DNA of 64,000 nucleotides from Strongylocentrotus droebachiensis (lineage: Eukaryota > Echinodermata > Echinoidea > Camarodonta > Strongylocentrotidae): positions 62,001 to 126,000 of the forward strand of contig JAVYIG010000702.1 of NCBI GenBank assembly GCA_035222895.1, read 5' to 3'. The notes under the pieces were generated by a model. It did not search any database. It worked only from the letters and a program-made list of their open reading frames with translations, and was not told the origin of the DNA. Position 1 is the stretch's first letter; every line of letters starts with the position of its first letter. This document shows, piece after piece, positions 32,701 through 44,830 of this stretch. Both the position numbers and the translations under genes were made by a program.

Positions 32701-33870
32701 ATTAACCTAGTTTCGTTCGCAATGTTTCTAGAGCATGCTTTAGACACTTTCTGTAAACATAGGACTACATAACATGGGCTTTTCAGATAAACTTTATATG
32801 TATGAAATATATACATTAAAGATCGTACAAGATGTGTAATGTTCATGTATTCAATAAACTATATACAATGAAATCCATATTCACTTTACGATATATAACA
32901 TACGTTACATAATGTACAATACGGAATATAAAATACAAAGTTTACAATGTGCAAAATACAAAATCACTACCCAATGTACAACATAAATATGCAAACATAA
33001 AGTTTTTTAAAGTATTTGAAATATATGAAAAATTAGTATATGAAATATACAATACTTTGAATATAAAAAGCAACTGACTTTTCCTAGTTTAAACTAATTT
33101 TAATATAAATACATAATTTTGAACAAATTCATGACAAAATGACGATTGAAATCATTTGTAAATGTCTTTCTCTTGTACAATTACATTTTTGGTAAAATTG
33201 AAATATTTCCTTTATGGTGACTTCTTCGAAGAAAAAGAAAGGTTTATGTATGCTTGTATACATCGGTTTTATCATGTTTAAAACAAGAATAAGCTGAGTA
33301 TAGGGAACGGTACCTTAAAGTTTGCATCCAAATATTGGTACACTTTTATGCATATTATCTCTTTATCTCCTCTTTATTTCATTTGGGGTGTGGATTTAAG
33401 AGTGATGTGCTTATGACTGGGGTATAATGCGGGGCATTGTCGACGTAGAATTTCACCCTTTAAAACAAATGTTAAATGTTTTTATCTAAGTAAGACCTTC
33501 ATTCACGTTCGTTTATTAAAGCTCTGTTCCCAAAACCTTAGCGCTATAAAAATGCCAAAATGAATGCAGATTTTCAAACAATCCTCTATTAGTTTCAATT
33601 CGTTTACGCTGTGAATGGTTAGTTTACCCTCGTTAATTATCATTATTTATTTCTAGGAAATCAATAAATTCTCCAGACAAAGCTCATTTTATTTAATCTT
33701 TGGAATAGAGAGGAAAATCTAAACCATGCTTCACTCTGAGTCTATCATGATTATGTAAGCACCATGTACCTGTTTCATCTGATCCCAGTTACACATCTAA
33801 ATACAGTAATGCATGCCAACTTCGTTCCGGGATAGAGTGGGTAGATTTAAGCGCTATTGAACCTTTATAT

Positions 33871-34150
33871 TTTAAAGGGCAAGTCCGGCCCGTTTGCAAG
33901 TTCCATTGAATAAAGAAAACTTAAAAATAAAAATCAGTGAGAATTTTATAAAAAATCGGATGAAACCTAAGAAAGTTACGGAATTTTAAGCTTCGCATAA
34001 TTTCATGAAACGGTGATATGTATTATACAGCTGTTTGCAAATAAGCGAGTTGGTGATGTCATCCCCTTGCTTTTCTCTATCCGTTTTGTACATACATTTA
34101 ACAAAGATATCATTTTTCTGCTTTGGAAATGTAAGATATGGTTTGAATCC
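33871..34150 (+). mobile_element. Short interspersed repeat of sea urchin type
   Basis: Starts AAAGGGCAAGTCCGGCCC, with AAATCGGATGAAACCTAAGA, AAGTTACGGAATTTTAAG, TTCATGAAACGGTGATATG and GTTGGTGATGTCATCC in order. I recognise this arrangement from a repeat common in sea urchin DNA. No coding content. Confidence 0.6.
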
Positions 34151-34315
34151 TTATGAACCCTTTTTTGAAGCGTGAAGTGTCAACCTTCTCATCACGTCGA
34201 AATTTCCGTACATCTTTAACTAAATAAGCACCTATTTTTTTTTGAGAGAATTCATTTCATGTATTCATTTGTCTTTGTAGCACTCTGTAAATCCTGCTGT
34301 AAATCATTGATAAAG

Positions 34316-35023
34316 TTAAACCACTGTGAAATCAGTTTACCTTTATGATTACGAGACGATGAAACTTAAATGAAATCATTAATCACTTCCAGATCTTCTG
34401 AAGATATGAACATATCACGACCTCTTTGGTTAAAGCCTCACTGTACTACTCATAGCTACTTGCGCCCTCTATAAAACAAACAATGCATAATCGGTGACCA
34501 TTGGTCCCCCATGATCCTCTTTTTTGTATGTTAAGTGAGAGCTTATTTGATGAAATAACCACCTACAAGTGACCTTGCAGGGTGGTTTAATCCCTCCTGT
34601 AAACTAGTACTGATGTGCTTTAAGTTAAACCAGTTTGAAATCAGTTTACCTTTATAATTACGAGACGATGAAACTTAATTGAAAGCATTAATCACTTCCA
34701 GATCTTCTGAAGATGTAAACACATCACGACCCTTTTTGATTAGATCTAATCTAAATCTTCCGTGATCTTTTTTCTTCTTCAAAATTATTGGCATGCTATC
34801 ATTAAAACCAAAAAATATGCTGTGTATGCGAGTAGCCCTGTAGCCAGTTTGAAATCAGTTTGCCTTTATGATTACGAGCCCATGAAATTGTGAACATTAT
34901 CACGACCTCTTTTTTAAAGATCTAATCTAAATCTATCGTGATATTTTTTTCTTCAAACGTCCATTATTGGCATGTTATCATCAACAACAAAATATGCTGT
35001 GTATTCGAGTATCCCTGTAGCAA
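34316..35023. repeat. Three-copy local repeat before GPCR exon 1
   Basis: GAAATCAGTTTACCTTTATG and the following ACGAGACGATGAAAC occur at about 34326, 34636 and 34849 (the last diverged). Copies 2 and 3 also share AGATCTAATCTAAATCT and AATATGCTGTGTAT. Array ends about 115 nt before the exon acceptor. Confidence 0.8.
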
Positions 35024-35150
35024 CACGCTCTGGTCACCGAGGGCATGGACATTACGAATGATAGAAAGAAACAAGGAAAGCCACATCTTTATTATCATCT
35101 AAATCCCATCCCTCTTTCTGAATCTCATGAATTTGTACAGGTTCTCCATC

Positions 35151-35213
35151 ATGACCCACACCTGCGCCGTGAATATGTTATCATGTGAGCCACAGATCTT
35201 CTCAGCGTATTGA
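35151..35213 (+). promoter_or_regulatory. Upstream ORF before the GPCR start codon
   Basis: An ATG at 35151 opens a 20-codon frame ending in TGA at 35211-35213, 20 nt before the GPCR ATG. Inside it, in the GPCR frame, ATG at 35183 is followed at once by TGA, a minimal start-stop element. Both could lower initiation at 35234 if the leader begins upstream of 35151. Confidence 0.45.
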
Positions 35214-35233
35214 TCGTCGCTGGGCAAGCGGCC

Positions 35234-35423
35234 ATGTACTCCACGAGCGGAAGCGACCTCTTTAATGTGACTACTACTCCTTCGCCTTCTTCCTCCTCGG
35301 GCCCGATTGGGGCGGCTGTAATACGAGCCGCCGCAGCCATTCTGATCATGGTGCTCGGCGTCATGGGCAATGGGACTATTATCGCTGTTATAGTGAGAAC
35401 GCGTTCACTACGCAACATCACAG
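35234..35423 (+). CDS. GPCR coding exon 1 (N-terminus and TM1)
   Basis: ATG 35234 is chosen because the same frame has TGA at 35186 and no other ATG between. The exon encodes a Ser/Thr/Pro-rich N-terminus with NVT, then TM1 (about residues 27-54) with GVMGNGTIIAVI and the basic loop RTRSLRNITG. Donor G|GTATTA, phase 1. A leader part probably begins at the acceptor at 35140. Confidence 0.86.
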
Positions 35424-36327
35424 GTATTATGAAGTTTGCTTCTCATCTCTCTATATCCAAACACTTCTACCTCATCCCTTTCTTCTTCTTTTCTCTTCCC
35501 GCATCTCTCGCACCCACAACCCGCTTTTCTCTCACCCCTCTCTCAATCGCGCCCTCGTTACCCTGATTCCATCTTATCCCCTCTCTCAATCTCTCTCCCT
35601 TTCTTTCTCTCAATCTCCTTTCATTTTACTGGATAAGTGCTTTTAGCCGTTATTACAATTCCCTTGGACAATACATGAAAAAAGACACCGAAGAGATTTA
35701 GCACTAAGGCGCTTTCCATACATACAGAAGTATGTCTTTGACTTTAATTACTGAATAACACTCAGTCACCTACCTAAGTCTTCCCGCTGTATAGCATGAC
35801 AATGTAAATACACATGTATATATCAAAACATGAAGAAGATTGTGGTTACTGGGGGTTGTGAAATTGATCAGATACTATCCTTCCAACCAATTTATCACAT
35901 TCAGATGTTTCTTGCGCTACTCAATTTAGCAGGTTGCAATTTCTATCTAAATATCTAAATATCTAAATAATTCACGCTTTATCAAATTATAATGATTTCT
36001 TCAGGACATTACTGAACCATGCGTGCTGTTATGTTTAAGCTTATTTCTTGAATAATACTGGCTTTGGCATCGCAACTTGTACTTCAATACTACTGTTGAG
36101 TGGGTTTTTTCCTGACGGATGTTCACACAAGCAGTGGCGGATCCAGAGGGGGGGGCCCGGGGGGCCCGGCCCCCCCCCCCCCCCTTGAGAAAAAAATCAT
36201 GTAAAATCACGTGATTTTTACCTTTTTGGGGGGTTGGGGCCCCCCCCCCCCTGGCGCTCAAGGGGGGGGGGGTACAAATTGAAAAATTTTCGAGGACCAA
36301 AAAAAAAAAAAAAAAAATGTGCTCACT

Positions 36328-36369
<42 letters not shown>

Positions 36370-37514
36370 ACTGAGCGACTTTTCGGTCGGCGCGATTTTC
36401 AAATTTTCGGGAGCAAAAAAAAAAAAAAAAAAAAAAAATTGTGCTCATTTTCGGGAGCAAACAAAAATGAAGAAAGTTGGGCCCCCTCCCCTAAAAAATC
36501 CTGGATCCGCGCCTGCACACAAGATCAAATTATTCACCCGCGGAAATTCTGACAAGCAAAGGGCGTACTTATTCAGGTCATTTGGAATTTATGTTAAAGA
36601 CCCCGGTAATCTGTAGTAACAAAAGTAGGGTAAAGCTTCGTGACAAGATTCACGTTGTCCAAAAAGTTGTGATAGAGGAAACAGATTGATAGGTAAAGCC
36701 TCCTTCGACATCTTTTCAAATTTCTTGTTACTTCTTCCTCTATGAATAATCTTAAATAGGAATGTTTTTAAAATTTTGCGTTTTCCTTATGACACGGAAA
36801 TTTAATTTAAATAACATCGTTACTTTTTCTGTAAAATACTGAGATTTTTGAATAGCCATGTATTACAGCATATTTATTAGACGATCGCAAAAAGACTTTC
36901 AATAAATCTACCAGTTGGCAATTTCAATATCCTTTTAAATTCAATTAAATTCAAAGTTACTATATTGTTTCATTTCTTTTTTCATAAAAAAAAATCCTTA
37001 AGTAATAACTTAATTCTTCTTTTATAACACAACGTTCTATGACATGAGCAATTTAACCAGGTAACAATTTTAACACGGAAGAAAAATACTTCATACAAAC
37101 CATGTTCAGATTACATAATACGTCGATGTAATGTCCTCAAATTTTCAGGGGATGATGGACAAAGCTAATGAATGAAATTTCTTCAGTTAATTTTTTTTTC
37201 GAAGTCTTCCCGACCGTGTTGCCATATAAAGTAAACATACTTTGGTGGTTCTTAAACTCATTTTATAAATCTGTACCCCTATTTTCGGTGGTACCTGATT
37301 CCCAGCATTGGTCCTCCTCTCCTTTAGGTGTGTTCCTGGTGAATCTAGCTGTAGCTGATCTGTGTGTTGCTATGTGGACATTACCCTTCATCATCGACGC
37401 GGCTCTCGTAGGTTGGTGGAGGTTCGGGGATTCCTGGTGCCAGGTATCCGGGTTTCTGGAGATGCTCTTCACTGCAGTGTCAGTCTCCACACTAGGTCTC
37501 ATCAGCTATGACAG
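35234..37514 (+). CDS. Class A (rhodopsin-like) GPCR, first two coding exons only (partial)
   Basis: Exons 35234-35423 and 37328-37514 join in phase 1 and encode 125 residues plus a split codon. A short extracellular N-terminus has an NVT glycosylation site (N11). TM1 carries the GN motif (N46, position 1.50). TM2 reads NLAVADLC with D74 (2.50). ECL1 contains WWRFGDSWC, with C101 as the 3.25 disulfide cysteine. TM3 ends LGLISYDR, the D and R of the DRY motif (125-126), where the donor GTAAGT splits the Arg codon. The CQVSGFL stretch at the top of TM3 also occurs in melatonin receptors, and the region also resembles opsin and amine receptors; the ligand cannot be told. TM4-TM7 were not found up to 64000, so the next intron is very long or the gene is incomplete. 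Confidence 0.88.
36132..36515. mobile_element. hAT-type MITE with 8-bp target duplication (GPCR intron)
   Basis: CAGTGGCGGATCCAG and CTGGATCCGCGCCTG are near-inverted ends, flanked on both sides by CACACAAG (36124-36131 and 36516-36523). An 8-bp duplication is the hAT hallmark. The inside is mostly long runs of G, C and A, including about 40 C at 36329-36369. No transposase. Confidence 0.87.
37328..37514 (+). CDS. GPCR coding exon 2 (TM2-TM3)
   Basis: Acceptor CCTTTAG joins in phase 1 to FLVNLAVADLCVAMWTLPF (TM2), then WCQVSGFLEML and LGLISYDR (TM3). Donor AG|GTAAGT leaves phase 2, so the next exon must begin with the last base of Arg followed by the DRY aromatic residue. Repeat E1 starts 22 nt downstream. 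Confidence 0.9.
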
Positions 37515-37535
37515 GTAAGTCAAAAGGTGTCTTAG

Positions 37536-37902
37536 TTAAAGGCGTCGTTCAACAAATGTTCAATCTGAGATGCATGGCCCAACATGGTATCCGATCTGTG
37601 ACATGGTGTAATATTGAAGCCCTAACAAAATTGCGCTTCAAAATGATCATGAAATGCCTCAAAAAAGTAAAAAATCTTTGAATGACCGGTTTTGCCATAC
37701 TCATTTGCCCCAATAGACTGTAGTTTAACCGTTAGGAAAACGAAAACATCTTGGTAATCAGACAGGCGATCGGCTTGTCAAAGTCATTGGCTTCCTGACT
37801 GACCTAAAGGTTTATAATGATCATATTTATTTATATTGCATCATGAGCTAAATCCATGATTTTGTTTTAGAATCTGAGACAAAGTTACCGGATTCCTTTA
37901 AA
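37536..37902. mobile_element. Repeat family E, copy 1
   Basis: Bounded by TTAAAGG and CCTTTAA. It shares CGCTTCAAAATGATCA, GACAGGCGATCGGCTTGT and CTGACTGACCTAAAGGTT with 57671-58020. It begins 22 nt after the GPCR exon 2 donor. Confidence 0.78.
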
Positions 37903-38211
37903 CATGAGGAAACATACAGGAGTATTGCAATTAGTACCTATTTGTGGTTTTATCTTCTTTCATTTCATCGAACATGTCTTACATAACAAAGTGTTAAAGG
38001 CAGAAAATGTGATGTAGGGCAAAGTGAAATATAGCTATTTCCCCATAGAATGTCATGTTTCGCCCAGATAAGGGATAACAAATATATAGAAATTAATCAA
38101 TACATCAACGTTTCAAATTATCATAAATTCAATCATTTCAATACATCGATATCTTGTCTGGCATTTTGATATCGTATTTCCAAGAATACAATATCTATTA
38201 TCATTTCTTTC

Positions 38212-38246
38212 CAGAGAGAGAGAGTGGGGAGAGAGAGGGAGAGAGG

Positions 38247-38280
<34 letters not shown>

Positions 38281-38296
38281 GAGAGGGGGGAGGAGG
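38212..38296. repeat. (GA)n tract
   Basis: Purine-only AGAGAG/GGGAGAG stretch; one of the few such tracts with purines on the + strand. Confidence 0.93.
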
Positions 38297-38757
38297 ATAA
38301 GAGTTGGGAAAGGAAATGGAGGGAGAGGTACTGATATCAGTAAGATGAACGGATAGAGAGGAACAGTGGATGAAAATGAAAGACAGACCAAAACCTAAGA
38401 AAAATATTGGTAAAATTAAACTTTTCACCGGACTTCTTTAAGATTCACATTATATTTTCTTGAATTCTTGAACTCTAGCAATTTAAGTGTTTCTCCCTGT
38501 CCTCTTCCATTTTGCTTTGTTTAGCTTTTATGGATTTTCTGGCTAGTCAGAGCTTGTTCAGTAGACGCAGCCATTAATGGTGACCTCCTTAATGTCTCAA
38601 TTATTCGGTGGCTGTAAAAACAACACAGACCTTTTTATGAATCTTTCAAATGGCGCATACATTAAACTTCTCAGTGTTCGTCTTCATCATTATCTTGTTA
38701 TATTTGTTTGTTTTTTGTTGTATCATGTTTATCTGTCTGTTTTTCAGTGCATCTACC

Positions 38758-38758
38758 A

Positions 38759-38789
<31 letters not shown>

Positions 38790-38825
38790 CTTTCTTTCTC
38801 TATTTCCTTCCTTACCCTCTCTTTA
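38758..38825. repeat. (CT)n tract
   Basis: CTCTCT run followed by C/T-rich sequence. Confidence 0.9.
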
Positions 38826-39460
38826 ATACAAAACCTCACAGCCTGCCATGAATCCTCGATTTCAGAGCTATTTTCTGTCCCTTAATGCTCCAGCTTTTTT
38901 ATCCATCACGCTGCAAAAAAATACAGCTTCATTTTAATCAGATTAATACCCACCAGATAGTTAAAGAAGAATCACTGTATTTATTAAATTAATCATTTTA
39001 GATATGACAATGCAGGGAAATGTCATTCAGTAAAATTGGTCTTCCATGAAACCTTGTCATAATAACAAATACAAACAAAAGAATAAAACAAAAACAAGGA
39101 ATATTTTAAAAATTGACAGCAACATCAGCAACAACGACAACATTTCTACATATTATATGGAGCAACTGAACGTATTTTACAAGAAAAACTAAACAATAAG
39201 GAGTTGGAAAATACATACATCTTACGATTAATCCAACTAAAATCTAAAGGGAAAATCATTCGCATTGACATCTTAACATATAAGCAGACACAATAACATC
39301 TTAACGATTTATCAGCCATAATACTTATCACAACATTATCTAATAGATCATTTTAACATATGATCATATCCAACAATTAAGCCAACACTATATCTTTAAC
39401 CAATCACATTACAATTGTAACGAATAGTGAATTAAAATGATATCTTTAACAATGAAGAGG

Positions 39461-40275
39461 GTTGCATAGATTTTTCAAAACACGTTGCACAGAACTTATC
39501 AAAGACTGGTCAAAGTATGTTGCATAGATCTGGTCATAGACTGGTCAAGGTATGTTGCATAGATCTGATAATAGACTGGACAAAATACGTTGCCTATATG
39601 TGATCATAGACTGGTCAAACACGTTGCATAGATATGATCACATACTGGTCAAAACACGTGACATAGATCTGATCATAGACTGGTCAAAAGACGTGACATA
39701 GATCTGATCATAGACTGGTCAAAGCACGTTGCATAGATCTGATCATAGACTGGTCAAATCACGTGACATAGATCTGATCATCGACTGGTCAAAAGACGTG
39801 ACATAGATCTGATCATAGACTGGTCAAACACGTTGCATAGATATGATCACAGACTGGTCAAAAGACGTGACATAGATCTGATCATAGACTGGTCAAAAGA
39901 CGTGACATAGATCTGACCATAGACTGGTCAAAGCACGTTGCATAGATCTGATCATAGACTGGTCAAATCACGTGACTTAGATCTGATTATCGACTGGTCA
40001 AAAGACGTGACATAGATCTGATCATAGACTGGTCAAAAGACGTGATATAGATCTGATTATAGACTGGCCAAAACAAGTTGCATAGATATGATCATAGACT
40101 AGTCTATTGTCAAAATCATTTGTGTATTACCAAACACACGGACATACTGAAAACCAGCCTTTTTGGCTGAAAGTGTTTTTACCGTGTCTAAAACAAAATC
40201 AACAACAAACATGTTGTATGAATGTGACTGGTCAAAAGACGATGCATAGATCTGATCACAGACTAGTCAACCTTT
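39461..40275. repeat. 35-bp minisatellite, about 18 units, with six-unit higher-order repeat
   Basis: The unit is approximately GACTGGTCAAAAGACGTGAC followed by ATAGATCTGATCATA (34-35 nt). Seventeen units are contiguous, and one more follows a 110-nt non-repeat gap (about 40105-40215). Units 4-9 and 10-15 match position by position, a higher-order period of about 209 bp. Early units are more diverged than middle ones. Confidence 0.92.
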
Positions 40276-41092
40276 GGAGAGCATCTTATCACTGAGCGTT
40301 CTTATATTGGCAGCGCATTTCTTAGCGCCTATCAACAGGGCGCAAACGGATTTTCTCCAAGAAATTATTAAATTGAATTTAAGAATCGATTTTAGCAAGA
40401 AAATCGCGAGATAATGGCTGGAGAAGACAGACTGAATCAATCACACAGAGGCAGTCTTTCGTCACATGATGCTAAATAATATTAAGGTCACGTATCGAAG
40501 TCGAGCGTTTCAAGCGCTCTTCAAAACTAGACGTGACCGTTTTATGATTACATTATGAACTGTATGGACGTGACTTATGGCCAGTTATATACTATAGAAA
40601 TTGACATGCATATGTATTAAAGGCAGGTGACTCCCTTATAATCTAATGAAAATCATCAAATATTAAATAGTGATTCGAACATTATTTTTATGGACTGTGT
40701 CTATCCATTTGTACCTATGACTGTATTAAATCACGATGATTGTGTTATGATTTATTCAAAGCTAGAAAGTAATCACGTTCTACGCTGTTCTAGTCGATTA
40801 AGTTGACCTTATTTAAGTACGATGTCATTTTGCAGAATTCGTAAACTACAATCGTTCGAACAAATACTTGAGTTGACACAGAGTTGTTTTCCTAAAATAG
40901 TTTCTGTAGTCGTTGTAGGTCTGCAGTGGGTTGTACATGAAATATGGTATTTACGACTGATATTGCTTAATGTACATCAAATTCTTTGCTATTTTACAAA
41001 AGGAAAAGTAGATAATTATATGACATCGATGGTGAAATAAATTCATATGTTTTTCCCTGTCTCTTCTTTCTTCGTCACCCACCCCCTCATTG

Positions 41093-41093
<1 letters not shown>

Positions 41094-41130
<37 letters not shown>
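41094..41130. repeat. (CT)n tract
   Basis: CT dinucleotide run within otherwise AT-rich DNA. Confidence 0.92.
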
Positions 41131-41131
<1 letters not shown>

Positions 41132-42039
41132 TATTCTTATTTAGCGGTTGGATACGTGCAGTCAATTTCAATGCATATCGATATTCTTCAGGCATAACTC
41201 AATCGTATCTTTTACCGCTAATAATTTGACCACATCCACCCCATGCCTTTCATTTGAATCTCGAAATCGTTTTCAAAAGCTCATAAAAAGCCACAGCTAA
41301 TTTCAAGCACATCTCATATATTAATGCAGCATTTCGCCGTGAAACTTACTCGGTGCTTTCATTTTGTCGTGTTTGTTAATAAATGCTGACAATGACTTTT
41401 AAAGAAACGAGCATCAAGTCTTGTTAAGATATATATTTCAGGGAAAGAGAATTCAAGCAGGTTCATTTTGTTAAAGAGATCAAATCGAGTATTAGCCGCA
41501 CATCACTATACAAAAATGAGAGGGAAAAGAGAAGCGATAAAATGAGGAATATACCAAACAATTTCACGCTCCAATGTCATGTTGTAATCTTGTTAATAAC
41601 AATTTTAAAAGATATTCCATTCACACACTACCTCTGCTATTTCGTATCAATATGTAATTAAGAGCAAATGTGAATATACCATCCAACGCTTCTCAAATCT
41701 ATTTTAGATTTGATATGACCAGAAACCATTGAAAAAAAATGCTCTAACAAAATGGTAAAAACAGATATTATAATGCGTTTCAAAGACAAACCTCACCCCA
41801 GAAAATAACTTCTGTTATTTTTAGAGATTTGTTGTATTATTGCCCATTAATCTACAGGATTCCCCACCAAAGTGTATGCGATAGGTGTAAAGCAAGATAT
41901 TCTTAGCATAATGTACAGCTTCTCGGGACTAAATGGGCATTGCTATTTTCTTGCTAACATAACGTAATATGCGAAGCCATTTATCAAGTAAATGTATTCA
42001 AATCTACGGATTCTTCCTTGATTCCCAGATGTGTGTGGT

Positions 42040-42115
42040 GATGAAGCATTTCATTCACCTGCTATCATCCTTTGTACTACAGTATTGTCAGAACGCAAAT
42101 TGCATAAATAACTTG
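42040..42115. mobile_element. Possible fragment of MITE family A
   Basis: ATTTCATTCACCTG, then TACAGTATTGTCAGAACGC and AAATTGCATAAATAA, follow the order of the family A left arm, but no terminal or central part is present. Confidence 0.4.
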
Positions 42116-43589
42116 GTGCTCTTCTGGAGTGTAGGATTCTCATAAATGAAAGAAAATTGTCAACTGCTATATTTTAGTATTTTTGATTAAATTAGTTACA
42201 ATTGTTCCCCTGTTATAATTTTGTTCATTAAGTCTAATGTTTTTACCTTCTCAGCTATGATTTACATCATTAAAGAGTAAAGGTTTTGTTATTGAAATAA
42301 ATAAGGCTTTCCAACAAGAGCTTTGTGCATGATTCATGTACAAGTTCGCCAGTATATACATGTACGTCCCATTATCAAGTTATGGCTGAGCCTTTGTACT
42401 GCTAAAAGCCATTACATCATGCGAAGAATATCTTCTTTTACATATCTCTTATACGATTTCGTAAGGGATTATTCCACATAAAAAAGCGCAAGTACATTTC
42501 ATCTTTCAACGTACCTGCACTTAATCATTGGTGTTAGGTTTCCTTTTATGAATATCGACTATGTTTAAGTCATATTTCCTTTCTTGGTACCTTATTTTCT
42601 GTATATCTCAGATTTTCAAAAACACTTTTCACTTGAAAAATTAAAACGGAATTGTAGCATTTTAATGATTAAATCCTTCTTTATTGTCATGACTATTTCA
42701 CTCTCGACAATACTCTGCAGTATTTTTGCATGCTGCCAATTATATTCAAATAAATAAATAAACGCGTTTCATCATAGCCGACTCCACGATGTCAGTGTCT
42801 ACTTATTATTTTACAACATTTTAAAGAATGAAATCACTCATGCGTCCTTCTCAGCAAAAATATAAACCAAAAGTAGCTTTAATAGCAGTTTAGTTTAACC
42901 TCTCGGATTAATGATTTGCCAATCACTGCACTAGTTTAAGATTTACACGTCACAGCACATCCGATCATATAAGCTTAGGAGACAGCATTAACCTATTATA
43001 GAGCTATAGAGCACCATGATGACATATATAATGATACATCATTAGTGACTACTGTTCCTTATAATTATGGTAACAGAATAATCAAAATAGATGTTTCGTC
43101 ATTAGTTAAACGGCACGATCGATGTCAAGCGTACGAAGAAATTATAAAGGCTAAAACCCTTGTATGAATACATTTCACCTTAGAAAAACATAAAACATAA
43201 AAACAAGTTTTCAATCTCGTATTTCTGCGATTGGAAACCTATGCTACGCACAATCCACGACATGTAGCGTGTAGGGCCAGCCACTAACATGGATGTGATT
43301 GCTTCGTTGTGCAGTAATTTCATGATTAAAGTCTGCAGGGCATTGGAAAATGTTCTCTGAGACTTGTTGTTGTAGCCCGATTTACTGGCTTTTCCTATCA
43401 GATTCAGCTTCTCATGTTTTCTTCTTATCTAAGTAACAAGGAATGATCAGGCAAACACTAACTTGTACTTTTTTGTACCAGAATTCTGATTTGTTTTTTA
43501 AATAAAATATTTATAGAAGCATATGAGTGTAGTTTTATTTATTGATTGCAGGTGTTCAAGAAACACTTCTCCTGATAAAAAAAATATAT

Positions 43590-44830
43590 ATTTCTCTCTT
43601 TCGGGGGGTGTAGGAATGGTCGGACCTACTTAAAATACCCAAAACTCTCTAGCCCTTATTTACGTGCAATGTGACCCATGAACTTCAACTGCCTAATCAA
43701 CATCTCATGTATCATTTGCCCTTGCACTCCAGCTCTTCTAAGAACTTCCTCATTCCTAACTTTGTCAGTACAAGGGATTTCCTTATTCTTCTTAAAAACA
43801 ATTTTCGCAACTTTTCAACACCTTTTAGTATCAGAGGCTAAAGTCCATGTTTCACTAACATTCATAAGTACTAGGTATAGGCCTATGTAACAATTCAGCA
43901 CTCTCATTCTGGTCCTCATAACTATTGAGCGATTTTTCAGAATTATGCCTTACTTTGAAAATGCAAATTTAGCGATAGCTATCCTTCTCTCGATCTCTGT
44001 CTTACATCTGGCATCCTCGGTGATCGTGCTGCCAAGGTTGTTAAAAGAGGAGACTTGTTTAATAACCTGTTTTTTCAGTTTCAAGTTACAATTGGGACTG
44101 CTCTTCTTGGAGACTACCAGGCACTTGGTCTTTTGATAGTTGATATCTAGTCCCATTCTCTCACTTTCTTTTACAACTACATGCAGGAGTTTCTGGAGAT
44201 CTTTCTCTAATTCAGATAATAAAACAGTGTCATCAGCATATCTAATACTTGTGATTGAATGGCCACCCACTTGTATCCCATTTTCATTCTCCAATTCTCT
44301 TAGAACGTTTTCACTATACATATTGAACAGGTCCGGCGACATAACACAGCCGTGTCTGACTCCCCGTCTGATGTTAATATTTTCACTGCACTTTCCTTCT
44401 ACCCTGATGCATTCAAGCTGATTCCAATATAGACTTTGTAGCAGTCTTATGTCTATCCTGTGTATATCAAGCTTGTTCAGCTCTTCAAAAAGCTCTGAAT
44501 GTTTTACTCTATCAAAAGCCTTTGAATAAACAATAGAACACAATCATGTACACATCCTTTTACATTTCGACCGCTCTCTCCATTATATTTCTAACCACAG
44601 ATATTGCGTTTTGTGTGCCTGCATCCTCTACAAAACAAAATTGTTCCTTTCCAACCATGGGATTTATTCTACTTCTTGCTCTCGAAAGCAATATCCTCAA
44701 AATGACCTACAAACACACCTTTAAATATGATGACTTTGAGTTAATTGTTTATATCGGTCTTTCTATCCCTTTGAATGTCATAATTTCAGGAAAGGCAATA
44801 TTCTCTCATCCGTTATGCAATCTGTCATAA
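43590..44830 (-). pseudogene. Non-LTR retrotransposon (LINE) reverse transcriptase, broken
   Basis: Minus-strand frames contain SKAFDRVKH, RRGVRHGCVMSPDLFNMYSE, the catalytic YADDTVLL, GLDINYQKTK and SFNNLGS..TED, in the order of a LINE reverse transcriptase with the YLG thumb motif. An N-terminal part (VGKEQFCFVEDAGTQNAIS, about 44610-44670) is cut off by a stop and a frameshift near 44540-44570. A C-terminal part (ETWTL, EEVLRRAG, RQLKFMGHIARK, about 43670-43840) follows with stops. The endonuclease is not seen. Such elements copy by target-primed reverse transcription; this one cannot. Confidence 0.88.

Larger units (their letters stand above)
29720..35140. other. Putative GPCR intron 1 / upstream DNA
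   Basis: AT-rich with C/T-rich patches (30850-30980). It contains a SINE/MITE-like repeat (33871-34150) and a tandem array (34316-35023). No coding exon recognised. Confidence 0.55.
40276..43589. other. Unannotated AT-rich stretch
   Basis: Apart from a CT tract and a possible MITE A fragment (42040-42115), no exon, RNA or recognised repeat is visible. It may be intron of the GPCR gene. Confidence 0.5.

Noticed and set aside
35210-35233. Longer GPCR N-terminus starting at the TTG at 35210
   Set aside because: It needs a non-ATG start; ATG 35234 gives a normal short extracellular N-terminus.
36001-36616. Poly-Gly/poly-Pro reading frames
   Set aside because: They read through homopolymer runs of the hAT-type MITE.
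39461-40275. Regularly spaced repeats that might suggest a CRISPR array
   Set aside because: The units are head to tail with no unique spacers, and the DNA is clearly eukaryotic. It is a minisatellite.
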